From Physcia stellaris (Eukaryota; Ascomycota; Lecanoromycetes; Caliciales; Physciaceae): 64,000 bases of DNA. Where the stretch lies: positions 1,054,001-1,118,000 of the forward strand of contig JABSSW010000005.1 of the NCBI GenBank assembly GCA_018902385.1. Reading direction: 5' to 3'. Made by a program: the position numbers and the translations under genes. This document shows positions 33,036 to 43,628 of this stretch, piece after piece. The notes beneath the pieces were generated by a model. That model made no database searches, was not told the DNA's origin, and worked only from the letters and a program-made list of their open reading frames with translations. Each line of letters starts with the position of its first letter. Positions within the stretch are counted from its first letter, which is position 1.

Positions 33036-35717
33036 TTGCTCGCCTTTGCAGTACAGTCCCAGTGGCCCCCATCAATGGCGGGCAGGGAATACACGGAGAA
33101 TCCACTTGTGAGTCGGATTTCCAACCCAGGAATATCCACTGACATTATAGAAGATGTATCACTGCCTACCCAGACTCTCCCCTCCACGACCCTCGCGTCA
33201 TCCATATCAACCGCTACTTTGTCGCGAACTTCGAGCCTGTCGACTGGGAATCCTCTAGGAGAGCCATCGAGTTCGTTGGCAAGTGATTGGATGGACAGCG
33301 TCAGCTGGCTGCCTGGCACTATACCTGGCTGCACATCCACCCAAACAGCGGTCGTTAGAGGCTCCACTTCGCTAATCCCCAGGCCATGCTTGTCCGGAGG
33401 TAATGGTCCAGCCACGATGCCAAGCCAGCCACAAAGATCTGATGGAGGCATTGGTGGCCCTGTTCCTGTCCTGCCTCGTCCTCAATCATCGGTGGCTGCT
33501 TTGGGCCCTATCGAACAACCCGGCCAGGGAGGTAACACAGGTGGAGATGCTGGAACGCAACATACAACAACAGCAACTACTGACACAATGGTCTCGGCTA
33601 CACCAATTGAAAGCGCGCAACCTGCGTCCACACCAAGTCCAGTCGTTGCAAAGTCTACAGCAGCGGCACAACCATCTTCCAGCAATGTTATCTCAAACCC
33701 AATTGTTGCTGGTGGAGGGAGGGGAGGATTGCCAGTCCCACGACCAGAGTCGTCGGTTCAAGGACTTGAGCCGGTAGGAGCGCCCACAAATGCTCCTCTT
33801 CTGGGCGCTGGCGAGCCTGCAGCTACACAGAGCAGCAATAGTCAAAACGGTTTCGGTGGAGGTGCTCTAATCCCAGATGGACAAAAGAGTGCGAGTTTTC
33901 TAGGTGTACCAGGAGTAGCTGGTGCTCCAACAAAGATGCCTAACGAACCAGAGCCCGTCAAGATTTCAGCTCTTCCACCCGGTGTGATCTCCGTTGGATC
34001 AATAGCTATCACTGCAGATTCATCTTCACATTTCGTGATCGGATCGCAGACGCTGGCTCCAGGCTCGGCACCGATAACGCATTCAGGGACTGTGTTTTCT
34101 CTTCCTTCATCAGGGCCAGGCGTCGTCATTGGCCCTAGCACACAGTCGATACTTGCGCCGTCGCCGCAATCGGCACCTGTAATCACTATAGGAAGTTCAA
34201 CGCTCACTGCAGACTCCTCCTCGCGATACTATATTGGCTCTCAAACGCTCGTGCCAGGTAGCACCATCATTCACGGTAGTGAAACGATTTCGCTAGCCAC
34301 TGATGCCTCTGCTGTCGTTATGGGATCTCAAACTCAGCAGATCACTTATCAGCCAATTACTCCCTCAATACCTATGATTACCATCGGTGGATCTACGCTG
34401 ACCGCAAATCAGGCGTCCCAATTTCAGATTGGATCTCAGACTCTGGTACCTGGCGGGCCGGCGATAACCAACTCCGTAGGACAAATTATATCATATGAAA
34501 GTGGCGGCTCTTCCATCATTGTTGATGGGCAGACCCAGAAAGTTTATCAGCAGATACCTACGCCTGCGCCTGTCATTACAATAGGAGGTTCGCGTATTGC
34601 TGCCGATTCCTTGTCGCACTTTGTTGTTGGAAGTCAAACATTAGTTCCAGGCTCCAACGCCATCACGGTATCAAACCAGATTATCTCACTTGCATCATCT
34701 GGCAACGCAGTAGTCTTTGGTGAACATACCCAAGCTATCAATGCACCCTCTCAATTTGTGGCCACTCAGGCGCCAATCCTCACACTTGGTCAGTCGACGA
34801 TAACTGCAAACTCGAAATCCGAATACATCGTTGCAGGACAAACCCTGCATGCAGGTGGTTCCGCGATTATGGTCGGAGGCTCAACAATTTCACTTGCGCC
34901 CTCCGCCACAGCTGTCGTGGTCAATGGAAATACCGTTTCACTAAGTCCACATTCTGTACTTGCAACTGTCGCACCTCCCATTATCACGATTGGCCCGTCA
35001 GCTATAAAGCCCGGAATGAACGGAGACTATGTCATTGCCGATCAGACTCTCTCCGCAGGTGGAAGCGCTATCACAGTATCCGGAACTCGGATCTCACTCG
35101 GCTCTGACACGTCCCAACTTGTGATTGGAAGTTCAACCCAGCATCTGTCACCACAAGTGCTTGCATTAACCACCGAAGCACCAGTCCTGACTCTAGGAAG
35201 TGCTCATATTACGGCCGTTCCTCCATCAGAGTATGTGTACGGAGGGAAGACTTTCGAGCCAGGCGACATGATGACAATATCCGGAACTATCATATCACTT
35301 GCTGCCGATGACTCCTATTTCAATATTGGCGGCAGCACCTCGATGATTCCAAAGTCGGATTACATGTTTGGCACCCAAATGTTAGAGCCAGGGCATGCAA
35401 TCACTGTCTCCGGGACAGTGATCAGCCTAGCCAGTGACGATTCCTACCTTGAAATTGGCTCGAGTACTCAAACCTTGCACGGTCATACTATCACTCAAAG
35501 TACCTTTGCAAAGTCCACTGCTTCTGTATCTGCGAGACCTTCCATCGGCGACTTTATTACTGGATCTCTGATCCAAGCCGCGCCCACGGTGCCAGCGAGT
35601 GCGAGTGCGGGCCCGTCGAAAAAGAGTATTGGAAGCACGAGTCATGGTAAATCTGGGCTCGTTTGGTCCAGTCTGATTTGTGGGATAGCTGTTATCTGTT
35701 TATCTCAGTCCATTTAG
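33036..35717 (+). CDS. Repeat-rich GPI-anchored surface protein (start unresolved)
   Basis: An open frame of 893 codons. Residues 1-300 are Ser/Thr/Pro/Gly-rich and contain three related segments (PVLPRPQSSVAALGP, PVPRPESSVQGLEP, LIPDGQKSASFLGV). From about 33983 to 35490 come eight repeats of 50-68 residues with the pattern ITIGGSTLTA..IGSQTLVPG..ITVSGT.ISLAS, as in fungal cell-surface proteins predicted to form beta-solenoids. The C terminus is a short hydrophobic tail after Ser/Gly, a GPI signal. The main frame has no ATG before 33075. A signal-peptide-like start (MALIKFTVLLLLA, ATG at 33002) lies one base out of frame and would join the main frame within the TTCTTCTTG run near 33035. So either there is a slippage or assembly error, or translation begins at 33075 without a signal. 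An intron at GTGAGT 33108 to TATAG 33150 would create a stop and was rejected. Confidence 0.8.
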   Translation: MLAFAVQSQWPPSMAGREYTENPLVSRISNPGISTDIIEDVSLPTQTLPSTTLASSISTATLSRTSSLSTGNPLGEPSSSLASDWMDSVSWLPGTIPGCTSTQTAVVRGSTSLIPRPCLSGGNGPATMPSQPQRSDGGIGGPVPVLPRPQSSVAALGPIEQPGQGGNTGGDAGTQHTTTATTDTMVSATPIESAQPASTPSPVVAKSTAAAQPSSSNVISNPIVAGGGRGGLPVPRPESSVQGLEPVGAPTNAPLLGAGEPAATQSSNSQNGFGGGALIPDGQKSASFLGVPGVAGAPTKMPNEPEPVKISALPPGVISVGSIAITADSSSHFVIGSQTLAPGSAPITHSGTVFSLPSSGPGVVIGPSTQSILAPSPQSAPVITIGSSTLTADSSSRYYIGSQTLVPGSTIIHGSETISLATDASAVVMGSQTQQITYQPITPSIPMITIGGSTLTANQASQFQIGSQTLVPGGPAITNSVGQIISYESGGSSIIVDGQTQKVYQQIPTPAPVITIGGSRIAADSLSHFVVGSQTLVPGSNAITVSNQIISLASSGNAVVFGEHTQAINAPSQFVATQAPILTLGQSTITANSKSEYIVAGQTLHAGGSAIMVGGSTISLAPSATAVVVNGNTVSLSPHSVLATVAPPIITIGPSAIKPGMNGDYVIADQTLSAGGSAITVSGTRISLGSDTSQLVIGSSTQHLSPQVLALTTEAPVLTLGSAHITAVPPSEYVYGGKTFEPGDMMTISGTIISLAADDSYFNIGGSTSMIPKSDYMFGTQMLEPGHAITVSGTVISLASDDSYLEIGSSTQTLHGHTITQSTFAKSTASVSARPSIGDFITGSLIQAAPTVPASASAGPSKKSIGSTSHGKSGLVWSSLICGIAVICLSQSI

Positions 35718-36315
35718 ATGATGAGGAGGAGAAGAATGGAGAGCTCGATCTGATGAAGCATACCGTACTGATGGAGATACGTATGTAGGAAATGTTGAGG
35801 ACGTCATGATATGTTTTCTAATTGAATATTATCCAAGCGCGTGATGTCAGTCTGTTTTGAAGAGCCAGTCCTGTTGGATTTTACTGCTGCTCGAGGTATC
35901 CTCTGACAATGTAGAACCAATTGACATCCAAGAGCTCCAAAGTCGTGAAGTCGTCAAATCGATCGTAAGGCTGAAGAAAGGCTTGGCGATGCAGGGGCCC
36001 GCAGCGTGTGCCACCAACAGAGATCCTTTGCAACACCTTGCATCCCTCTCTGGTCAACAGCACCGGCTGTTGACATGAACAGCTATCGTCACCATACACT
36101 ACTAGTCACCCTGCGTCCCTACAGAACTCGGCAAGCTGGCATACTCTAGGCCATTCAAGCTCTTCCTCCTCTCCATCGTCCTCTTCATTCCCATCGCCAT
36201 AATCCTGGCTCTTCCTTCTCGCTTCGCCGCCAGAGTCTCTGCAATCGCTGGCCACGTCAAACCTTTTGGCAGCTCAACTCTACGACCACCATCCCGACCC
36301 CTTACCACTGCCGCA
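35718..36315. other. Intergenic region with an open N-terminal extension
   Basis: The 3' end of the GPI-protein gene and 5' region of the M3 peptidase gene. From 36105 to 36315 the peptidase frame stays open without an ATG. It would encode a hydrophobic stretch (LFLLSIVLFIPIAIILAL) followed by an Arg/Ser-rich segment resembling a targeting peptide. CCCTACAG at 36117-36124 could be an acceptor. An upstream exon giving a longer, targeted form is possible but no donor exon was identified. Confidence 0.4.
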
Positions 36316-38555
36316 ATGGCACCTCAAGCGTTCAAGAAACCTCCACAGGCCCCGCCTCTTTTCACTGGCACACCTACATCTATCCTCGAGGACACGAAAA
36401 GGCTTCTTGACAAATCGCGGGCTTTGCAGGACAAGATTGTGGCAGAGGTGAAGCCAGAAGATGCGACTTTCGAAAACGTAATGCTGCCCGCAGCACACGA
36501 TGAGAATACCATGGCTTTGGAGACCCACATTATTGGTTTCTACCAGGCTGTTTCTACAAACCAAGAGCTACGCAATGCATCGACCGAAGCCGAGAAGCAG
36601 ATGGACGATTTTTCGATCGAGTCCGTCATGCGGGAGGATATGTTCAAGGTCGTGGATGGCGCTTTTCAGAAAGCACAGAAGGGCGAAAGCAAGCTAGACC
36701 CAGAGTCGATGCGACTGTTGGAGAAAGATAGAAAGAGTTATATACGTAACGGACTGGGGCTGGAAGCTGGGCCGAAGCGGGATCGGTTCAAGCAGATAAA
36801 GAAGCGACTTAGTGAGCTAAGTATCGTCTTCTCGAAGAACTTGAATGAAGAGAATGGTGGTATCTGGTTTACGCCGGAAGAGCTGGATGGCGTGCCAGAT
36901 GACGTCGTGTCTGGGTTGAAGAAGGGTGAAAACGAGAATGAGGGAAAGCTAAAGCTGAGCTTCAAATATCCCGATTTGTTTCCTACCTTGAAATACGCAA
37001 CCAATATAGAGACGAGGAAGAAGGTCTATATTGAGAATGAGAACAAGCTAAATCAGAACGTCCCGATATTCAAAGAGTCGATAGTACTGAGGGATGAGGC
37101 TGCCAGGTTATTGGGTTACCCCAATCACGCTGCTTTCAAGATAGAGGATAAGATGGCAAAGACGCCTAAAACGGTGGACGACTTCTTGGGAGATCTGAGG
37201 TCTCGGCTTACTGAGGGTGGAAAGAAGGAGCTGAAATATTTGTCAGAATTGAAGAAATCGGATACAAAGGAAGGAACGAAATTCGACGACCATTACTTTC
37301 TATGGGATAACAGGTTCTATGACCGGTTAATGTTGGAGAAGGATTACTCACTGGACCAGCAAAAGATCGCTGAATACTTTCCACTCCAAACCTCCATCCG
37401 CGGTATGCTTGGAATCTTCGAAACACTGTTCGGACTGGTCTTTGTTGAGGTCACTGGTGAGGATCGCGCTTCGATATCGCCTTCTGGCAAGGGAGATGAC
37501 ATAGTCTGGCATCCAGATGTGCAGATATTTAGTGTCTGGGATGATGAAGGGGAAGGAAGTGGTTTTGTCGGATATTTATACCTTGATCTGCATCCACGTG
37601 AAGGCAAATATGGACATGCAGCGAACTTCAACATCCAGCCAGGTTATATTGATGAGAAAGGAAACCGACGATATCCTTGCACAGCACTCGTCTGCAACTT
37701 CTCCAAACCTACACCCAAGAAACCCTCGTTATTGAAACACGAAGAAGTGGTCACACTCTTCCACGAGTTAGGCCACGGTATTCACGACCTGGTCTCAAAG
37801 ACCATCTATTCTCGATTTCACGGTACAAACACAGTCCGGGATTTCGTCGAAGCACCAAGCCAGATGCTCGAAAATTGGTGTTGGACCCCATCACAGCTTA
37901 AAGCGCTTAGCCATCATTACTCAAGCCTATCACCAGAATACGAAGCTGCATGGAAAGAACAGTCGAAGGATAATACCACTAAACCTGACGAAAAGCTTCC
38001 AGATGAACTCATTGACAATCTGATCAAGACAAAACACGTTAACGATGCTTTGGCAAATTTACGACAACTTCACTTTGGAATCTTCGATATGACCGTGCAT
38101 GAGCCTAAGAGCCATAAGGATATCGAAGAATTGAGGTTGTCAGAACTGTACAACAAGCTAAGAAAAGACATCGTAGGCATTGATGGTCCGGAGGTTCTGG
38201 GCGAAGGCTATGCATGGGGTAAGTCACTACTCTTGCTCCCTTCTCATTATTCATCCTCTATTGGTATTTCACACTAACACAACAACCTCTTACAGGCCAC
38301 GGCGAAGCGACATTCGGTCACCTAATGGGCGGCTACGATGCCGGTTACTACGGTTACCTCTCTTCCCAAGTCTACTCCGCAGACATGTTCTTCTCAGTCT
38401 TCGCAAAAGACCCCATGAATCCAAAGGAAGGCCGCCGCTACCGACATACTCTTCTGGAGAAGGGAGGCAGTCAGGACGAGATGAAGACATTGAAGGAATT
38501 TCTAGGACGCGAGCCGAGTACGGAGTCCTTTTACAAGGAATTGGGCCTGGCTTAG
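36316..38555 (+). CDS. M3 family oligopeptidase (saccharolysin/thimet type)
   Basis: Exons 36316-38218 and 38296-38555 give 720 residues, close to yeast Prd1 (712). The intron is GTAAGT..TACAG and restores YAWGHGEATFGHLMGGYDAG. The zinc site is HELGH at residues 483-487 (37762-37776) with the third ligand Glu 512 in DFVEAPSQMLENW, 25 residues on, exactly the M3 spacing. The C-terminal GYDAGYYGYLSSQVYSADMF block carries the Tyr/His residues that bind substrate in this family. It degrades short peptides released by the proteasome or in mitochondria; cytosolic location follows from the chosen start MAPQAFKKPPQ. The open frame upstream could encode an organelle-targeting extension in another transcript. 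Confidence 0.95.
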
Positions 38556-39807
38556 AAGATCATGGGTCTCGTCACTCGAGCTGTTCGCCGCTTGGAAAGG
38601 CAGCCATCAGGGTACCCATTGAGATGTTAGATTTACTGCCTAAGATGGATGCCAGATAGAGCCTACTTGTACGAATACCCAGAGCGGGAAACTCGCGATC
38701 ATCTGTACCTCAACGTTATCACAAGGATCCAGATCCCTCGAAGATGGCAACATTTATCAGCAGCTTAGATAGCTAATTCGTGGCTACCTTGTTCACATAA
38801 CGTCTGTCAAGCGTATCTATGGTTTTCACATGGTGCAGTTTGCCTCTCATATATCGTCACTGACATCCCCGTTAATTCTTTGTGGTAAGACGCCAATCTA
38901 GAATCCGTCGGCCGTCTGGTAACCGCAGGTCTGGAGAGGTGTATTTATGGAGTGGCCCGTGAGACATGCAGCACAAACGCAGGATACATGCAAAATGCAT
39001 ATTCGCAGAGAATGTGCTCCGAGGGAAAGGCACAAGAATCAAATCGATGCTGCTCTGAATCCTAAGGTTCAACTCCACTTCTTCATGTCCCTAACTATGT
39101 CTCAGGCTATTTGCGGAATCTAGCTTCCGGAACCCATATACAACCAGCAGCAATAATCACGATGAAGAGTTATCAGGAAATTTAGGAACACGGTGCTATT
39201 CGATAAATCCAAAAGCGGCTGACCAGTTAATTCGGGGTATTAATATATCGTTCAGCAATTCATCGCGGCCGCCTGTCACGTCGGCAATGTGTATTCGAAG
39301 CGCTAGTATGGCAAACCATGCCACGGGACTCCCACGTCCACCCGTGCCCACGGCCTCAGGCTCCGTTTCACATCCATTGATAAACTGTGGCTTCATATTT
39401 ATAGCATCAAGTGAGTCCTTCTATGAAATATTCATTTCTTCGTAGCTCCCTGTAAGCGTTTGGCGTTTAGAAGGTAAGGTAAGATCAAGTACAATATCAT
39501 GCTCTCTCTATCATCGAACCCGAATACAGTTGTATTACCGCAGGTATTTCTTATCGTCGCAATGAGTGTCGCATTGCGCGAAAACCACTCCCGTTTTGAA
39601 GCCTCGCCAAACGCATCTTCGCAACTGTGAAACTATCCATCGGCACATGTAAACCCGCTCGTGTTAAACAACGGGACGCATATCACCTCGTCTCTTATAT
39701 ACGCTTATGCTAGCAGCCATTCTTCTACTTTCGTCTCTCACTCGCTTGTTCTCACCAGCAAATTTCTGAGGAACATCTCCAAATCTCGCTTGCTGGGAAC
39801 ACCCAAG
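38556..39807. other. Intergenic region with TATA box
   Basis: No gene is recognised. TATATA at 39696-39701 lies about 110 bp before the start of the next gene and is a plausible TATA element. Weak open frames at 38872-39078 and 39196-39396 have no family features. Confidence 0.45.
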
Positions 39808-40997
39808 ATGCATTCTTCCATATTACTCCTCCTGGCAGTAGGCACAGCCATCGCACAAGAAGTGATTCCTTCCCCAGACTACGACCAAGGCTGGTGCTAT
39901 TTCTGCTCCGACGACAATGCCCCAGCACTCTGCAATTCGCAATGCATGACAGCAATCCAACGTCTCTGCAACCATGGCGACACTACAAAAGCCTTAACCG
40001 ACGTTGAGGGCGACTGCGAAATAAAATACATGCCACCCACATTCGATTCCAGCCGTCAAGGCTCCCGTCAACCCGGCGTAACCCCCTCAGTCTGTGTGAA
40101 CCACTTCACCTCCGTCATGCTCTCATGCGGCAAAGACGCCGGCCAACCTATGGGTGCCGCAGTGAATGAGTCCTACTGCACCACCTCCGGCGGCGGCGGC
40201 ACCTTTGGCTGGACCGACGACGGTTTACCCATGGACAACTCCACCTATCACGACGGACGCTACAAAGTCGCAGCTAAAGGGACACAGCAATGCGGGCAGC
40301 ACAAAGCGCCCTGGAAACAAAACGCCAACGTAATTGTATGGAACGACAGCTGGGTCAGTCCCGATGACCAAGTCATCCTCGACACCAACCCGCCGCCCCT
40401 CACCGGTGACGCGCTCGCAGCGATGTCGTCGGCCATTCCGCAGCCGGATCCAGAGTGCGACGACGAGGACAAGGTGTGCGACATCTTCGGTAAACCCTAT
40501 TACGCCCTTTCCCCCACCGATCCGTGGCAGGATTATCCTGATCAGGGCAATGTCCGCCGCCATCGCATCCAATACGAAGGCTGGTCCGATGACGAGGGCA
40601 GCACCGCGCTCCGGACCAGTTTGGGTGTTCGCTGTGGTGTCGAGCCGGGCAACTTCCAGGCCTATATGAATGGGACGGAACCGCAGCGCATTGCGGACTT
40701 TGATCTCCCGTACAAACCTAAGGATCTGTGTGCGTGTATTCCTTGGGCGATCTTTGATGCCTCTGGCGGTATTGAGATGCCGATGAATTCGTTCTGTGGG
40801 CTCACGGTGCCGGCGGGAGGAAATACTGAGTTTACGCCTACCACGTGAGTTTCTACTATTCCTCTCCACTATAAAAAGTTGTTGCTGATGACATACATAG
40901 ACATGATGATCTAAGGAAGAGGAATTATGGGCCTTCGTTCTTCACGTCGGTGCAGGATGGAAAGGCGCCTATCATCAAGCCTAGGTCGCTTCGATGA
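39808..40997 (+). CDS. Cysteine-rich secreted protein
   Basis: Exons 39808-40844 and 40901-40997 give 377 residues. The start opens a clear signal peptide (MHSSILLLLAVGTAIAQ); the frame is open further upstream but without function. The intron is GTGAGT..GCTGATGAC..CATAG. The mature part has regularly spaced Cys pairs (WCYFCSDD, LCNSQC, VCVNHF, SCGKDAG, YCTTSGGGGTFGW, QQCGQ, VRCGV, LCACIPW, FCGL). The first half resembles a conserved ascomycete secreted family related to fungal glycan-binding Y3-like proteins (recognised from memory, no search). A dibasic LRKR near the C terminus could be a Kex2 site. Probably disulfide-bonded and extracellular; the ligand is unknown. Confidence 0.8.
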
Positions 40998-41462
40998 TAA
41001 ATTTGAAGAGGAAGGAACACATGCAGACACACATATAGATTGGAAAGGTTTTCGGAAGAGAGTTGAAGCAAGGACTTGACCTTGAACGAATTTTGTTCAA
41101 TCTGTTATTTCTAGCAAGAATTTAGACCTTGAGTTTTCAAACATCTCACTCCAGTAAACATCGAACACGATATGACGTGAACCCGCGGTAGCTCCAAGTG
41201 AAAATACTGTCAAGAGGTTCTTTGATTTCATGTATCCACACGAGACGTCTTGTCTTCATCTCCTTTTTCCTTTTGTCGAGAGTGAATGGATGATCCAAGT
41301 TCTTGGCAAATCTTACTAAGCAGTAAGCGCTGCATTTGAAAACGTCCTCCATCTTCTTCATCATCAGCGTGCATAGCTTCATCATGGGATCTGATCTGAA
41401 CGTCCCATCATCTAGTCCCAGGAGAGAGACCATATCCATATGCGGGCTCTGCAGATGCAATA

Positions 41463-42488
41463 TTGATCGAAGAAAGCGTCAACTCGTCACTCTTACCACT
41501 CTTTGGTCCAAGGTTTGATCTACAAAACAATATCAGGTGGAGAGACGAAGCCTTAGCTGCAATGCTACTGTACACGCTTCTGCCAAAATTACAAACATTG
41601 ACTGTAGTATGTTTCAACAGACAAGACGCGGGACTTGTTTCCAGAACAGTGCAAGCAATAGCAAACGCCCATCGTGACAATCCAGAAAACCTTAAGATAT
41701 CAGCTTTGGGCGAACTTAAATATGTCGACTTTCACTCGCATCAGAAACCACCAGTTTTAATGACTTGGGAATCTATTGTCACTGCCGACTATTTGTACGC
41801 TTTCATGACATTACCGCAGATCTCTGCATTCAAGTTCACCAACCTCCGAATGCCGCTTCTTCCACAGAACGCAGCATTGTCAGCATCTCATCTCACAAGC
41901 CTCATCTTTGTCGACTATGTCACGGAGCAAGACGGGATATGTTCACTGCTTGCGAGGGTTCCTTGCTTACGCCGATTTTGTTTCCTGCAACGACATATCA
42001 AGCCAGCCGTGGATTGCAATCTAATTTTCAGCACCCTTCGAGAGTATCACGCTCACTCTCTCCAGCTGATAGCTTTTGATGCGAACCTCAAAGTACATTC
42101 CAATCTATCCGTCGACCTTTCCGCTTTCGAAGATCTCCGTATGGCATATATACCCTCAGCTTTTCTGAGGTCAACGCTGAGCTGTAGTCTTGGAGCGGCT
42201 ATACTACCGAAGCTTCGAATCCTATCGATACCGACAGAAGATTCCTCAGTAAGCGATTCACCAACGTTTTTTCTGTCTTTGCTTGACGAAGAATGGTTTT
42301 CGTGTCCCTGTCTGTTGAGTTTGCTTGTTCTAGATGGATCATATGAAACATCAGCTGCCACTACCGCGAACAGAGATACCCTTCAAGACATGTTAGCAGC
42401 AAAAGGTCTATCTTTGATAACGAAGGAATATGACTTTGTTACAGAGGTTCTTGGCGCTTTAGATGAGGAATGGAGGGCTTACATCTGA
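41463..42488 (+). pseudogene. LRR/F-box-type C-terminal region lacking its N terminus
   Basis: An open frame of 341 codons with the repeated Leu pattern of fungal F-box/LRR proteins (ALAAMLLYTLLPKLQTL, LTSLIFVDY, VPCLRRFCFL, LLSLLVLDGSY). No ATG begins the frame; it opens after a stop at 41397 and the first internal ATG is at 41561. AGTCCCAG near 41413-41420 might be an acceptor for an upstream exon, but no F-box exon is visible between 41000 and 41400. It may be a 5'-truncated remnant, or a gene whose first exon I failed to find. Confidence 0.5.
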
Positions 42489-43628
42489 ACGCTTTGAGCC
42501 GACGGCTACCCGTCTCGGGACGGTATCACGATGGGAATTCCGACTTCCACCACCTTAAGGAAGACGTCTCTTCACAATGTTCTGACATATCTTTTGAGCT
42601 AAGTTTTTGGTTGGGCTTCTGGTTATCCCATAGCCAACGATAGTGTACATGTCCATGAGCTTTGAGGATGACGGCTGATGGACCGACATGGTGCACTTCT
42701 GCTGCTCGGTCTATGATTTTTGTGGAGTCCGTCCCCTCTTGAGACCCTTGATTTCTTGTCCTTGACAGGGTGAAGGCTCGCTTTCTATAGAATGTGGGGG
42801 AAAAAGCCCAGCGAAGCTTTTTCTTCTGAATTCAGTCCTCATTGGGTCTCCGTGGCGTGGTGTGCACGACCGCACATCGGTGCCGGGCCAAGTGATACAC
42901 CACTACCTATCGAGCCTTACGAAAGGGGTTTACAACTTTGGTCGGCAACATATCAAGCGACTCCTAGGTACCTTCCACAACCAACATGCCAGATAAAGCG
43001 AATGATGACAAATAATCGCTGACGAATTGACGAACAGTTGGTTTTGTCGTTTCCCATCTATCATTATCCATTGTCTCCAGTAATAGGACATATGTAAATG
43101 GCAAACACGGGACCCGAGTAGGGTGAGGGAAGGTGATCTGCCACTAGCTCCTTCGTGTTATTGATACGAGTTCTCCGACTTGTGCCTGGTGACTTCCTTA
43201 CACTTTACGTTCGTCTGTAAAAGACGTTGGCGCTATTGCTAATTGAAGGACTGGTCGAGTCATGGATAGGAGGATTAGTACGAGTATGAGTGAGACCTCG
43301 GATGTTCGGAGTATTCCGCAGTCGGGAATAAGGTTTCTTGGCAGTAGCCGCAGTCAGCACTACGTACTCGTAATAACGGGCCCTAATAACGGCCCCCTCG
43401 GCCCAGTTGGGGCAGAAAATAAATTACTCCGTACGTGCATCTCACTTATCTCATCGCCCAAAGAAATCTCAGCAATGGCACCCTTGATGCAGTTTCCTGC
43501 CTTGTACTTTGCGGCGGCGAGCCGTACGATTCATTCGATGGAAACAACCGTGTCCTTCACTTCACCGCACTCCCTTGAAGTACTCCCAACCACATCCTGG
43601 ATCTTTCATCTTTGGGCACGGCATCTCA
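42489..43628. other. Intergenic region
   Basis: About 1.1 kb without a recognisable gene, RNA or repeat. It includes the promoter of the lectin-like gene; weak frames at 42792 and 43262 lack family features. Confidence 0.5.

Noticed and set aside
33108-33150. Intron GTGAGT..ATTATAG to link the signal peptide at 33002 with the surface-protein frame
   Set aside because: The borders and branch look good, but the join makes a stop codon at the junction, so it cannot solve the frame problem.
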